From NCBI RefSeq assembly GCF_964355755.1, contig NC_092671.1, positions 12,440,501-12,504,500 of the forward strand: DNA of 64,000 bases, written 5' to 3'. Each line of letters begins with the position of its first letter. The stretch's first letter is position 1. The notes under the pieces were generated by a model. It saw nothing but the letters and a program-made list of their open reading frames with translations. It was not told the origin of the DNA and searched no databases. A program made the position numbers and the translations under genes. Source of the stretch: Antedon mediterranea (taxonomy: Eukaryota > Echinodermata > Crinoidea > Comatulida > Antedonidae). Of this stretch, positions 1 through 13,404 are shown one piece after another.

Positions 1-598
1 TTAATGAATTATATTATTGATATTTGACATTAATTTTTATCATGGTAGAATATTTGAATGAGAATCATAGATTTTACAACTGAAAACTTTGCTTAGCCAA
101 TATACAAAGTTTATATTCATGTCCCAGCATGTTGGAATTTCTCTCACAGCAGGTAATCATGCAGCCAGCTAGGCCTATTTTACTTACCTGATCAACATTG
201 TCCTCGGCTAAATTTATATAAATCACTTCCAATTTTTCAATAATTTAAAATTCATATAGGCATACAGTATACTGGAAAATGTCTTCAAAAATGTAAATGT
301 GCATATTATTTATTTCAACTTATGGAGATATAATAACTGAACAATTTTGTTTACAAGATGATCCCTCCTCTGTCTTCTTCATATCTTAAGAAGGCCCCTT
401 TTACTTGAAGTCATTGATGATGAAGTACACAAGTAGACCCCTTCAAAATATAATAATAATATGTTCTTGAGATGACAAAGTGATTTTAAATTGTTAGAAT
501 GTCTTTTGTATTTTTAACAAGCACGAATGTGCAATACTCGGGGGTACAGCGAAAGAAGCTGTATACAGACGTATACAGTTAGAAAGTAAAGAAAATAG

Positions 599-667
599 GT
601 TTCGCCAGGGCTCGAACCGGGACCTTCTGCGTGTTAAGCAGACTTGACAACCACTACACTACGAAAC
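599..667 (-). tRNA. tRNA-Val(AAC)-like, slightly degenerate
   Basis: Minus strand folds with a TCTGC/GCAGA anticodon stem around TTAACAC (anticodon AAC), an A box TAGTGGTTGT and a B box GGTTCGAGCCC. Only 69 nt, with a 6-bp acceptor and a mismatch in the T stem, so probably a pseudogene. T-rich terminator follows. Confidence 0.45.
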
Positions 668-872
668 CTCTTACATTAAAAATGTGGGTTACAGAAAGTT
701 TTTTAATCCATTTAAATTACAAATAAATGGTAATAAGCACAAAGCAAAATAAACATGTGTAAAAGTGATAATTACCGATTAAGTATTTTGAAAAATAATA
801 AAAATAAGATATACTCTGTATAATTATCATATTGCGTATACAGTACTTTTCACCATAAATTAAAAAAAAAAA

Positions 873-944
873 GGTTTCGTCCGGGCTCGAACCAGGTACC
901 TTCTGCGTGTTAAGCAAACGTGATAACCACTACGCCAAGAATCC
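873..944 (-). pseudogene. tRNA-Val(AAC)-like pseudogene
   Basis: Second copy of the same unit 206 bp away: same anticodon loop and B box but a mismatched acceptor stem (GGATTC against GAAACC) and damaged T stem. Followed on the minus strand by a long T run, a good Pol III terminator. Confidence 0.45.
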
Positions 945-3900
945 GCATATAACCATATAACTACATAACGCTGTGGTGTGTGTCACACATTGTGGCTTCT
1001 TAATTAAACAAATTAATTAACAAAAAATTAAAAATCCGGCTCTATAGCTTTGAGGACATGTCCCTGTAGTATGTTCATGCCAAATCCCAGCTCAATACTA
1101 TAACGAATAAGGGAGGAGTAGTACTTTAAAAATCGCACTTTTTACTCAATAGTGTCCAGATGGAGGAAGAGAAGGAGAAAATGAGTAAGTACTAGACTCG
1201 GGTACCCCAAGTAAAAATCATCTTACATACCACAAATACATGACTGTACATTGAAAGATATAAATATTACATAGTATTGAAATATATAAGATGTTATTGT
1301 TAAAATATAATAATATATTTTTTTAAGTAATTTTAGATTGTTGGAATTTCTTTTGTGATCATCTAGAAATACAGGTTACATGCCATAAAAATACAGCATT
1401 ATTGAAATAAATAAAATATTACATCATATTGAAAAAAAAGATGTTATGTTAGATACAATTGTATAAGGCATTTCATATATCATCATCCTCATCAGAATGT
1501 TGAATTATCAATATTCAACATTTGAAATCTTAGAATTACTTTTACTTTTCCAGAATTTAAGATAAGATATGGTGTGTTGTATATGTAGCCGTATTCAGCT
1601 TCCTAATATATTTTTCAAATATGAATTGATTACACAAATTGATTCAGTAATTTTGTCGTTTATGCAACATTTGATAGATAATTACATGAGTCAACCTTCT
1701 ATTTTAATCAAACTATGTAAGTTTGTGTAGATAGAAGTAAATATGTTTTCAGATATTTTCTTAAAGATAACGATGACAAATTAATGATTATGCTTCCGGC
1801 GCAGAAGTGCAAATAGCGTGATTTGATTCCTCCTCATTTGAACCATGAAAGACACTATTTTATTGATTGTTATGCTTCCTTTCCATCGCTACCCATCTAC
1901 TTGTCATCAGTAATGAGTGAGGCACAGATGCGTTTCAGGTTCTAGATATTTTGTCATGTGATAAACCCTCGCCCAATCAGCTGTGCTTACGGATGTTGGT
2001 GGGTCTTGGTGATTAGTGATGTTCTTAGTCTCTTCACTGTATACCAGTTGGTGTATCTTTGATTTCATGAAAGATTACTCTTCATTAATCATCCTGAATT
2101 ATTTTTGGAAAATTATTAATTAATTTCAGTAGGTATGGCAATTTTATTATTTTCATTCCATTATACACCTCTATTGTAGAAGGTATCCTTCTTTTGAACT
2201 GTCTGAACACAGTCCAGGATATAGGCTAGGTGGTGGAGGAAAGGTTACTCAGCAAAAATCTCTGTTCTCCAGTCTAAAGCCTCAACCTACATATTTTTCT
2301 ATGTATTTTTTATATGTATATGTATACTGTGCACATTTTTAAAAATCTTTTTTTATATTGTTTTAATTAACTGGTGACAAGAGGACAGTTCATTACAACT
2401 TTTTCTTTTCCTCTATACCCCATACAACTATAATTTTATCTATCTAGATTGAAAGTAAAAAAAAATTAAACCTAATTTAAGCTATTTAAAACACCTTCTT
2501 GGTTATCAATGACATTTAGCACTTTTAGAAAATATCAAATGTTTTTCATTCTACTAATTCTTGTCACCTACTCTATATATTACTAATTTTCTACAAGGAA
2601 CAAAATAACATACTGTAGGTATTAATAACAGAGTGTTCTTAGTTTGTCTAGTCTTCCAGTGCACAGAAACATTGTTTATATACAAACGTCTATTTATTGT
2701 GCTATGTTATAATTTATTCTAATTGAAAGGAGAATAAGAAAAAAAAATGTTTAGTACATTGCCTATTTGGTTGATATTTAATTGGTGTTTGTGATTATTG
2801 TCTCTGTTGATGTTTTTATCTGGTTTTTTTAACTGTAATTTACTTATAAGGTAGAATTGGCTAGTCACGTGTTTAATCAAGAGGGTGATTAAATAAATAT
2901 GTAAACAAAAACACTTTAAAAATATATTTTGAGTTTACGCCTTAATTATATTAATAATAATTTATTCTGTTTTTGATGGAAACGTAGATTTGTTATGATA
3001 TTGTGGTTTTACCTGAAGACAACTCAGAAATAATAACATTTGAATTATAAATGAAGCTCATGACTTAACTATTACTTATTATAATAATATTTCCTGTTTT
3101 GCATTTGTCAGTTTTTTTGATTGATGCTTTGTTTGTATTAGTGCCATTGTTAATCCACTGTTGTCTTAATTTTAATTAGATGACTTAGAAATATTTATAT
3201 TGGTTAATGATTATTACAATACTCTACCACACATTACAATTTCATGTAAACTCAGAGATTGTTAACTGGATCTAAGGGTCATAACTTAGTCCAAACATAA
3301 TTTAATTTTTCGACAATTCCTCTAACAGATTTAATTTATTCAAACCTATTTAATTGGTTGTTTCGTTGGAATTGAAACAACCATACTAGAAATTATATCA
3401 ATCAGTGAACTATCAATTTTGAAATTCAGCGATTCTCTACTTTTTAAAATTTAAAGGTTGAATTTCCTACTTTTAAGATGTTACCTCACCTGAACAATAT
3501 ATGCATTTTCATTTTTGATAAAATACTTTTTTTAGTGACTACATTTTTTTAAAGCAGTAATCTAATATTTGTAAAGAAAGTTTGTTAAAAAATTAATTTA
3601 ATTACATTTATAGGTAGCACATGTATATTGATATAATTGCTATAAACACTTTATCAACAGCGGTATTATAGGCTACAACTATATATACATATATAAAGAT
3701 GTAGGTCAAAAGTTGGTAATATTGTGGTTGAATACAAATGGAGGCTTGCCAAACATTAAGAGCATTCAAACAAAGAATATATATGAATATGGTAGAATTA
3801 TTGTTCTTATTGAATACACCATTTAAATTTCATCCTTTCTCGCCTACCTATTACAAAAGCCAGCCCAATCATATAACATCTGGCATACGATATTATCAGG

Positions 3901-4234
3901 TATACACGGAAGCTAGGGTTGCACATTTAATTAAGTGCGCATTGATTACCGTAGTCTAGCTATTATTTATGAGTGCAGGTAGATTTTCACTTTATCAATC
4001 GATGAAAAAAGTTTGCAGAAATCCCCATCTGCAAACAGAAATCCATCAGAGATATTCTATAGACATGAGGATGTACGATTTACTATTATCAATTAAGCAT
4101 TTGACAACTAGAAAGACATATGTGCACAAATAGAAATAAATCATACATTAGAATATACAAACATTTTAATTGTTTTCAAATCCTATGATTAATAATATTA
4201 ATTAAATAATATTAATACATTTTCACAGGAATTT
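945..4234. other. No gene seen
   Basis: AT-rich, with no coding frame of interest and no clear repeat beyond short A/T tracts. Confidence 0.6.
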
Positions 4235-4324
4235 AAACCGCCTCATGATATACTGAAAATTAATTAATTAAACGATAAAGAAAATCTGTGAGAATGAGAA
4301 AAAGCCACCCTAACCAAGATTCAC
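4235..4324 (-). repeat. SINE family A, 3' body fragment
   Basis: AAACCGCC...GATATACTGAAA...TTAATTAATTAA and the TCTGTGAGAATGAGAAAAAG segment match the copies at 10.4, 15.5 and 20.4 kb; the tRNA-like head is lost where it meets MITE copy 1. Confidence 0.6.
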
Positions 4325-4326
4325 AG

Positions 4327-4452
4327 TTCTGTCTACACTATCCAACTTTATGTGACAAACAAATGTGATGTGCCCATATATAGATATGATGGACATCATG
4401 TCACTGCAATATTTGGACACATCACACTAGTTTGATAGTGTAGACAGAGCTT
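4327..4452. mobile_element. MITE family 1, copy 1
   Basis: Ends are inverted repeats: CTGTCTACACTATC at the left and GATAGTGTAGACAGAG at the right. Between them lie GTGATGTGCCCATATAT and related words shared with copies at 5.2 and 5.9 kb. About 125 bp, no coding capacity. Confidence 0.7.
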
Positions 4453-5199
4453 ACTTTAAACTGCCCGATTAAGATGAAGAAATTTGTGTGCGAGATAAAT
4501 ATACATATATATTATCTACAGTATTACCTTCCATAGGATTAGGCTAAAGACAAAAAATAAAGTGTTGGCATAGGGGATTAAAGTCAACTGAGGTTTGTCA
4601 CATCTTCCACTCCAGCTTAGCCTAACACAACTACATACATACTCACTAAATGAAAGCATATCGTCATATTTTTTTGTTCAATGAATACAATTTAAAATAG
4701 AATTTTATCCTAAGGCTAAAGTCTTAGCAGTTTGCATGAAACAAAATAAATTATGCATTAGATGACGTAGAAGAAATCACATTGCTATAAAGTTTACGTT
4801 ATAAAAATAAAAAGATATACATTCTGATTGAGAATCAATGTAACATAAATAGAAATTCATCTTGTTCAGACATCATAAAGACCTTACCTCAGATTACTAC
4901 ATTAAGATTTGATATTTCTTATCATTTATTCCTTAATTCTTGACGTCATACGTAGAAAGATGAGCTTGGGCTGAAAGCTGAAAATAACAGATTATACAGT
5001 CAACTTTAGCATAGAAGGCATAGATTTAAATATGATGATTTATAATTCATTTATTTTGTTTATATCAGAGTGTAGTCATCATTTTTGTTACTGGTCGTCA
5101 TCAAAATCACCAACATAACTATTATCAACATCATCACCGCTTATTTTATTATCATCAATCATAGACTTGATTATACAGTATCATTTTAGATATTGACAA

Positions 5200-5303
5200 C
5201 AATATATGGACATGATGATGTCATATCACTACCATATTTGAGCATATCACTGCTCTATTTAGGCATATTTTTGTCAAACTAGTTTGATAGTGTAGACAGA
5301 TCC
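5200..5303. mobile_element. MITE family 1, copy 2 (left end decayed)
   Basis: Shares ATATATGGACATGATGATGT, CACTACCATATTTG and the right end AGTTTGATAGTGTAGACAGA with its neighbours; the left inverted repeat is missing. Confidence 0.6.
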
Positions 5304-5875
5304 TTATCTTTTATCCTAGAATAAGTAAGTGTAAGAGTTTAGACTTCAATTTTGCTGTCATACAGATATGTATTAGAGTATGTGTAGCACAACCTTTCTT
5401 CCCAAAAAGTAATTTGTTTATTTCCCCCTATTGTCCAATCTACTATCCTTTCATGGCATTGCTCCCGTAATTTCTGTGACTATTGTGTGCTTTAGAGCAG
5501 TCAATACTCTTGAACTATTATTATTATTTGTTCTCTAAAATAATCTAAAACTAATGCAATGGCGACAATACCGATTAAAGGTCAAAAACAAAGCCTATTA
5601 CAATAAATTGGTGACATTTTGTCTAACATATATACTAGGTATAGAGAGTCACTTATAGTTCAGTTCATTGTAAACTCCAGGGAGCAGCATTAATTGCGTT
5701 TTGGGAACTCTTATCACAAAATTTATCTAAATTTTGGCACGTTTATTTGTATGGAATAGTTATGAATGGCTTTTTTTTCTATGTTTTTATTTTTTATACA
5801 ATTGTATTTTCTGAATATATTTACAATCAGAAATTGTTTGTAAAATGGAGTATATACATTGTCATAGATTTCCTC

Positions 5876-6000
5876 TTTCTACACTAGCAAACTTTATGTG
5901 ACAAAAATGTGATGTTCCTATATATGGACTTGAAGATTTCATATAAAATCACTACCATATTTGGGCACATATAGTCATATTTATAGTGTAGACCGAGCTT
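5876..6000. mobile_element. MITE family 1, copy 3
   Basis: TTCTACACTAGCAAACTTTATG at the left (matching copy 1) and TAGTGTAGACCGAGCTT at the right; the interior matches copies 1 and 2. Three copies lie within 1.7 kb. Confidence 0.62.
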
Positions 6001-7326
6001 TAAACTCTTAAATACATGAAATACAGTAGTATTTTATTATCTTTATTAAAAGGTTTATTGTGGTTTTGCGACAATAATTCTTGTATTGTGGGGCAAACTA
6101 CATGTGTAAGATTTATATTGTGTGAGGTTGCAGTCTGCATCACATGCCGATCCTTCAAAGTCCATGCTGTACCTTTCACCTTATATAATTATATTATGCA
6201 AAGAGCACTAAGAGATGCCGAAGGCAAGATTGGTCGAGCATCTGATAAATTAGTGTGTTAAACCAAGCACAACATGTCATATTGGAAGAAGGTTTGGGAG
6301 CCACGTTAATGGGACATTGAATTAAATTACATTTGTTCAATAGTGATTTCAGATTTGTGTTAGGCATGTGTAAATGCCTTAAATTGTCTTTATTTTATGT
6401 TAATTGTTTATTAATTAGTTACCTTTTTTAACATTTATGTTATATTGGTGAAGAAAAAGTCATCTTTCATGATTATATTTGTTTGATTTCTGTCTATGAA
6501 GATGTTTTATTTTTTTATTAATGTAAAAACATCATTGTCATCAATATTATCTTTCATTGTTACTTTCATCATACATTTCAATATATCATCATCTTGATCA
6601 TATTATGATTATTCCCATATCATACCATCTTCATGATCATAGTCAATGCCTGGTATCATCTTCAGTGCTATCATTATTGTTTTTACCCATCCAGCATTGT
6701 CATCATTATTATCACATTATCACTCAATAATAATGTTTACTTGGTGTAGTGTTGGCTTCTCAACTATCATCTTCACCCTTTCTCTCATCTTACCTTTTTA
6801 TGCGAAATAAAATCATGGTTTCACCCTCCAAGTTGTGCCAAAACGTAAAGGTGTTCCGATCACTTAAAAACCTGAATGGTATCAAATTTAGGCTAGATGA
6901 GAAATAGGTTAGTTCACCCCACCCACCTCTGATAGCAGACATGTAATCGCCCTGTGGGAATTTCTGAATCGATATTGATCATCCAAATCCTTATTTGCAA
7001 ATTATAATATGAAAATGCATCAATATTAGTTTAGATCGTCCTCCGCCATCTATTTGTTTGTAATTGTGACCTATAAGTGTTGATATGTCACCTTTTACAT
7101 GCCTAAACTGTCTTAACGTGATGATTATAGTTAGCTAAAATAACATCGGACCTGGCTTAAGAATTTCTTAGTGGAGGGATACAAACAGCTGAGCCCCTAG
7201 CATTCATTTAGATACAAGCTGTGGCTTAATAATATGTATTCCTGTGGTAGGTAAAGAGGCATGACCTAAACATGGGATACCTGGTTTTAAACGGGTAAAA
7301 AGACAGCAACAACACCTCCTCCTCAC

Positions 7327-7506
7327 TTGTTGCCCCAATTGTTGCCCCAATTGTTTCCCCAATTGTTTCCCCAATTGTTTCCCCAATTGTTTCCCCAATT
7401 GTTGCCCCAATTGTTGCCCCAATTGTTGCCCCAATTGTTGCCCCAATTGTTGCCCCAATTGTTTCCCCAATTGTTGCCCCAATTGTTGCCCCAATTGTTG
7501 CCCCAA
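7327..7506. repeat. 12-bp minisatellite, 15 units
   Basis: Fifteen units of TTGTT(G/T)CCCCAA, all exactly 12 bp, differing only at the sixth base; order of that base is GGTTTTGGGGGTGGG. Each junction contains the palindrome CAATTG. Long open frames read through it only because the unit is a multiple of three. Confidence 0.97.
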
Positions 7507-8317
7507 TAGACACGTTTCGCGCTCGCGACCAATCAGAAATAGTGGGTATAGATTTGTAAACAAACCGAACACAGCTCTCGCCTAGTGCGTGTTGAAGCAT
7601 AGCGAAATGGCGACTGCCGAGTGCTTTTGTTGCAAGGTGCATCATAAATGTTGTATATGTTGGATAAATCGTGAATTTAACTACGGTACACAAAATCACT
7701 GAATAATATTCCTGTTTTTAATTTTCAAACACTTGCTGAGTGGTTTGCGTCGGCTCCGAAGGATAGTGGCGCAAAATCTTGGACATTTTTCAAGGAAAGG
7801 TACGTCCACGATGTGCTCGGGTCTCTCCGCCCGCCCGGTGGCGTTGGCTGATGATGCGGTACTTGGTCTACTAGGCCTAGGAGGCTTGGGTGTCTGTTTA
7901 AGCGCCGAAGAACATCACATAATACATGGAAGATGCAATAGGAACATGAAAAAGAATGAAAGATAATAATTAATATATTTACGCAACATTTGTAAATAAA
8001 ATCAACAGTTAACATGTATTAAATGCACCGTAATTATATATGTCAAACCAAAAATGACAATACATAAATAAAGTCGATGATTCCGAACCAAATGCCCAAA
8101 TAATTCTACAGTGAATATAAAACATAAGTTTAGAAAATAAATAACATCCTTACCATGCCATTCCATCAAAAGGCTAGTTTTGACGATTGCTTTTTAAGAT
8201 GATCATCTCTCAGTTCTCCCATGCTTTAACATACCTCTCGCTGTGTTTGTTTACCATTGTATACCCACTAAAAGGTCAAACTGACGGTGACCTCGCGAGC
8301 GCGAAACGTGTCTATTG
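7504..8317. mobile_element. DNA-transposon-like element with 25-bp perfect terminal inverted repeats
   Basis: CAATAGACACGTTTCGCGCT...A at 7504-7528 is the exact reverse complement of 8293-8317. Subterminal words TAGTGGGTATA (7540-7550) and GTAAACAAAC recur inverted at 8260-8270 and near 8245. The CpG-rich interior has short open frames, including a Cys-rich one beginning MATAECFCCK near 7604, but no recognisable transposase. The left end touches the minisatellite; no target duplication was found. Confidence 0.75.
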
Positions 8318-10459
8318 TTCCTGTTGTGATGCTTTATGCTTCACGTATTGTTTATGTTATCTATAGCATAGTGTGCTATTCAAATTGTTATGCTGCCCTC
8401 TATAAATTATGTTACTATAATCATACCCCATTATAATAATTATTTATTTGTGAGACAATTTTATATCCTATAACAATCAAGTGAAATTAATATATTATTA
8501 TAAATTAAACAGAACAGATATTTATAGCTTAGTTTGGAATGTTTGAAATGTGGATATTATTTATGATTTAGGACCTTGTGTCATAAACATCAACATAAAT
8601 TTGTAATGCATTTATTTATTAGAATATATTTATATCTTTGAATTTTGCTATTGCTATTTTCATATTTCCATATATTAATATAGTTTAGTTCATCTAATTA
8701 TCATCCATTCTTAGTGTTGTTGATATACAGTATTTGTAAATGATACCATTGTTATATACATACAAAACATAGGTGGTATTTAATACAATAGAAATATAAA
8801 AAGCATTCAAAAGCTAGATACTGGTGGCCTTCTAGACAGGTAAACTGTTACTATATCCTATTGCCATGTACTTAAAATGTACAATTTGTTTAGACTATTT
8901 ATTTCCATGTTTTGAAATTTTCTAATGCCACCAGCATTGCTTCATGGTCTATAAAATATAGTACTTTTACCATGCTTATGTTAATATTGCCATATTTGGA
9001 AAAGTTTTATCTGCATGAATCTCCTTTGTGGTCATCATGTGTACTGGAGTTTATTTGTGCAATAGTACCTGTAAAGTGAAAATATTTATTGATATTAGCT
9101 ACTTACCACAAGGCATCTGGCAACTGCCTACAATATGATGCGTCATTCTCTTTTCTACTACTGTATTATTAAACAATTATAGAAATTATTTCTAATTTTA
9201 AATATCGCACCAGATTCTCCTTTCATAATTGTTAGCCACATTTCAATTTAGCTTTAAAAAAAAAAAATTGTTGTGATGCAAAAAAAAAAACTATGAAGCA
9301 ACATCATTATAATCAGCTATGCATATGAAATGGTAGTTGTTAGCTATGGAAATGTTGATTGGTTTTTAGACATACGTAGATGTTCGTAACGATCTGTTGA
9401 TCGTTTTCTTATGTTTTATGATCAAAAGTCTCATGAATAAGACAAGGCAACGGACACTTACAAATTCCGAGGAAGGAAGGAAGGGATAATAATGAGATAA
9501 AAGTATTTTGATAAAGTAAACTGATTGCATCATTAGAATAACCATTATGTTTTTAGTTTGTTTTTCTTTTTGAAATTGATAGTTTAATAGAAACGAAAGT
9601 GGACCACATCAGTGGCTGATCAAGGATTTTGAAATAGGAGGTGCCAAGGGCCTACAAATTGTGAAATGAAGTATATTGCAATTTTGTGTCTCCCCCCACT
9701 AAAGGGATCCTACCTTTGAAATCAATGAAAACTAACCACCTATGTTATCGCAAACCAGCCACCTATGTTATCGCAAACCCCATCACAAACCTTGCCAGAA
9801 ACCAGTAGAAATATTTTTTGTTTTCCTGTCATGTTGGTAGTTAAAGTCCATAGTATTTTTCAGTAAAACCGGTAGCGCAAGTGCCTCATGTCTCAAAGTG
9901 ACTGATGATTTGTATACAAGTGACACCCCTAGGGCCCTCGTCCCTTGGATCCGCCTATGCATATTAGATAAAGAAAGATTGAATCCAGAATACCAACCTA
10001 GGAATAATGGAATTGGCCACAATCTTAGTCTATTGATAGGATTGTCACAAGAATTGTGGAATAAGTAGCAATCTGATTCTTGCCCCTAAAAGCGAGGAGT
10101 AATGATCCCTTGAAAGGAGTGGGATATTTACAGTTCATATGAACAAATGTTGGATTGTTGATATTACCTGTTGAAAGTTATATGAATCATGAGAGCAATT
10201 CTTTTATGTATTCAATCTGGGTGCTTTGTTTAAGGGCACTGTTTTGTTGCCTGAACCTTAGATTTTTTTTTTAACCAAAATGTTCTAAGGGAGGACCCAT
10301 GAGAAATCCATAATGATAAGAAACTGGTAGCGCTTTATACATTTATTTACACTTTTCTTTATGCAGCGTTCATGAAGGAGAATCAAAGATGATGACAACA
10401 TTAATTAATATTGTAAATTTCAGTATAATAAATATTAAAATTACATGCTCAGACGAAAC
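8318..10459. other. No gene seen
   Basis: AT-rich with two A-runs near 9.26 kb, a direct repeat of AACCAGCCACCTATGTTATC-like words near 9.74 kb, and one dispersed repeat (9605-9690). Confidence 0.6.
9605..9690. repeat. Dispersed repeat, copy 1 (relative at 53025-53110)
   Basis: CAGTGGCTGATCAAGGATTT then TGAAATAGG matches CAGTGGCAGATCTAGTATTT then TGAAATAGG at 53.03 kb, the intron before the last kalirin exon. Family unknown. Confidence 0.4.
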
Positions 10460-10615
10460 TCTAAACCACCCAGCGATAATTAATTTTTTTATTTAGAAAC
10501 GATAAAGATGACGAAATCTGCGAGAATGAGAAAAAGCCATCGGAACTAAGATTCGAGCCTGAAACCCTCTGCTTGATATGTAGCATACAACTATTAGACC
10601 ACTGAGGCTTTCTAA
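10460..10615 (-). mobile_element. SINE family A copy
   Basis: Same body (GAGAATGAGAAAAAGCC) and a tRNA-like head read on the minus strand (TGGTCTAATAGTTGTATGCT, TTCGAATCTTAG-type B box). Diverged. Confidence 0.6.
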
Positions 10616-13340
10616 AATGATGGATAAATATGTTGCAATACACTAGAATATTTTTTAATGAATTATCAGTATTATGATAGAACTTTCCCAATTTCTTGGA
10701 ACAGTTTTCCATTGTGGTTCCCATGTGCTTCCTGTATAAACCGTTAATTACTTTATTGTGCAGACCAAAACCAAAACTGCAGACATTTTTGATTTGAACG
10801 TTTTTCCCTAACAATTTATTGAGGAAACAACCTGAACAACAAGAAGAATTAAAGCCCACGTTGAATTAAGTTCAAGGTACATTTGGATTATTTCTTTCCC
10901 TACAATTTTCCCGGGTTTTTTATTCTGGATTATTGATTTATATTTTCTTTATGTACAGTATTTCCCTCAAGTTAAGCCACCTTAAGCAGAACACAAGTTC
11001 AACTGCACCAGGACTGACCTAATTTCCCAGATGTCCATGTTAAAATTAAATTTTCACTATTTAAATTTAACTTCAGTAAGACTGGTAATGAAAGATTTAT
11101 TGTTTGGTAAATATTCAGGAACACAACACTTGTACTTTAATGATAGATTTTTGGCTGAATGCAAGTACATTACATCTGAACATAAGCTTTACATCATATG
11201 CAAACAATTAATACATAACATTAATAAAGGAATAATCGTTCCAAAAGTGTTACTACCAATGCCATAAATCTACAATTGCAGTGGATTCATCCCACGAGGT
11301 TTCCACCTCTTTAAAAGGTCAAATTTATAATTGGAAAATATTGACCTAGCCACTAGGACTAATTTAATGTTATACTGTTTACAAAAACATCAAGTAAAAT
11401 TATTTTTTTAAAGTTTTTGATAAGTCTCATTATCGTACAACTCCAAGCTGCTTCTATGTTATTTTGTTTCTACCAAGTTCACAATGTTTCTGGAGGTCCC
11501 CACATTTCATTAACTTGAAGCCAGAGGTTGTTTAAATCTTTGCGATAATACTAAGATAAGATGTTTGATGTTTAATAATGCGATATAAATCAGTTTTCTA
11601 TTATTAACTTCCTTGCACCTTTTCATCAACTTACCTCCACCTCAAACAATGTTGGATCTGTCACAAAACTCGCACCTCAAATATGTGTATTGTTATTAAC
11701 ATAAAAACATAATTTGGGGTTTTTGGGAGGGGAAACTGTTTGTGTTTTTCCAGAATCGACTTGGAAGGAGAGGCCAGGGATAATTCTGGAATAAAAGCAA
11801 GTAACTTTGCCTTCCTACAGTAGACAACTTTGTGGTTTGGTACCACATCCAGTGCTTTTAAAAACAAGAACCAACTTTTGCTTAATTATGTCTACATGAT
11901 CCATATTTCTGAAAACAGGAATTGATTGTTTTATGGTAGACGTATATGTTTATAAGTAGTATCCGCCACCAGTGCTAATTCTGAAAATAACAACAACTTT
12001 GTCTTACATAAATCAACATTGACAAAAACTTAATAAAATTATAAATTAAAAATAAATAAATTCAATTCAGTTTTTCACTTAAGCACTTCTAAACAATCTT
12101 GATTTAAACAAAAAGAAAAAAAGATTTAGGGCTATGTTCGCACATACTGTACTAAGATCGGGCGTGACGAAGACTGGAATCTGTCAGCGGTTAACTCTTG
12201 ATCTGGATTACAATACGCTAGTGTGAACCAGATCCGATAAATATAAACTCGGTCATACAGTAGTTGTGGTTGACGTCACAACTGGACCATCTGAAAGCAT
12301 ATTTATAGGAGGCCTGTTTGTTGCTACCATCTCATACTGTACCTTACAAAACCAAAACACAGTGGCAACCACTTAGTGGGCTTCAGTATTTGACACAATT
12401 ACTTAATCAATAAGTTCCAATGTCAACTGCTTATTGTTATCAGACAAAATCCTTAATGAAGCCAAGGCTAATGATAACTGTCAGAAAATAAGTGAAATTT
12501 AAATACTGTAAAATAATCTTGTGATCCCAAATTTTAAAGGGATTGACACATTTCCCTTATGAACACATCCCAGGAAAGTGGAGATAAAAAGTTCTTTTTG
12601 TGTTTTCCAAAAAAGCATTGATATAAGTGTTAAACGTTATCTTAAATAATATATAAAATGATAATAAGAACTTTCACTGCCAATTTTTTGTAGGTTTTCA
12701 CTATTGTATAATTACTGATATATTGTATTTACCAGGCATTTTTTATAACTAATTATAATAACTTGCATCCCATTTTTAATGAGTAATTATACCAGAATAG
12801 CTACAAAAACAAAAATCTTTTTAACCTAATTTTGAACCATAAATTTAATCAATATTTTTATTGGAATAATTAAAAATTTGAATAATCTACATAATTTATA
12901 TTGCGTACGTGATCAAGCAAATGTCAGCAGCTCAATCATTTTGATATGAGGGTGGTTTTTATTATTATATTATTCTTAGTTATCGGATAATGTATTTATT
13001 TCATTATTTTGCTTCGTCATATTTTAAAATATGTAACAAAAGCAACAGCATTATTGCTAGATTTCTCATTAACCTAGCAACAGATGTGAAGGCCATTCTA
13101 TCTGAGAGCACACTTGATGGAAGAGCCAATACAAATACTGTAGATATTCCCTATTGTGTTAAACAGAGGGAGTATGTTAGATGCGTTTACCTGCACTTTT
13201 GAGCAGATGTGTCTGTGTGTTTTATGAAAGAGCTGGGATTGGAATATCGCTATATATACAGCTAAAAAGAAAATAAACACGGGCTCACCTCTCCCAGCCT
13301 GCCGGCTTTCTCCATTGGATTTTATTGAATTTAGTAGTCA
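10616..13340. other. No gene seen; region upstream of kalirin exon 1
   Basis: Open frames here (for example 10638-10859 minus and 11031-11267 plus) lack splice context or family signatures. No TATA-like or CpG promoter feature stands out before 13341. Confidence 0.5.
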
Positions 13341-13404
13341 ATGGATTCCCTTAGGAAAAGTAGGATGAGCATTCGGAGATCATTCCGTAGGATTGTAAAA
13401 AAAG
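13341..13404 (+). CDS. KALRN: Kalirin exon 1 (putative alternative first exon)
   Basis: Encodes a short, very basic N-terminus beginning [17 protein letters not shown] and ends in phase 1 before gtaggt. An in-frame TAG at 13335-13337 lies two codons before the ATG, which suggests a true translation start. A weak acceptor (tag|TCA at 13337/13338) cannot be excluded, so it might be an internal exon. It joins in phase to exon 2 at 19376, restoring an Asp codon. Confidence 0.6.

Noticed and set aside
7204-7699. Several long overlapping frames on both strands (up to 157 codons)
   Set aside because: They exist only because the 12-bp minisatellite is free of stops in every frame; the product would be a monotonous GATI/QLGQ/LLPQ repeat.
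10461-10859. 132-codon minus-strand frame
   Set aside because: Its 3' part is the SINE family A copy and the rest has no family signature or splice context.
1-13340. Search for the spectrin-repeat, GEF1 and first SH3 exons of a full-length kalirin
   Set aside because: No frame with those signatures was found, so I do not claim the long isoform starts in this window.
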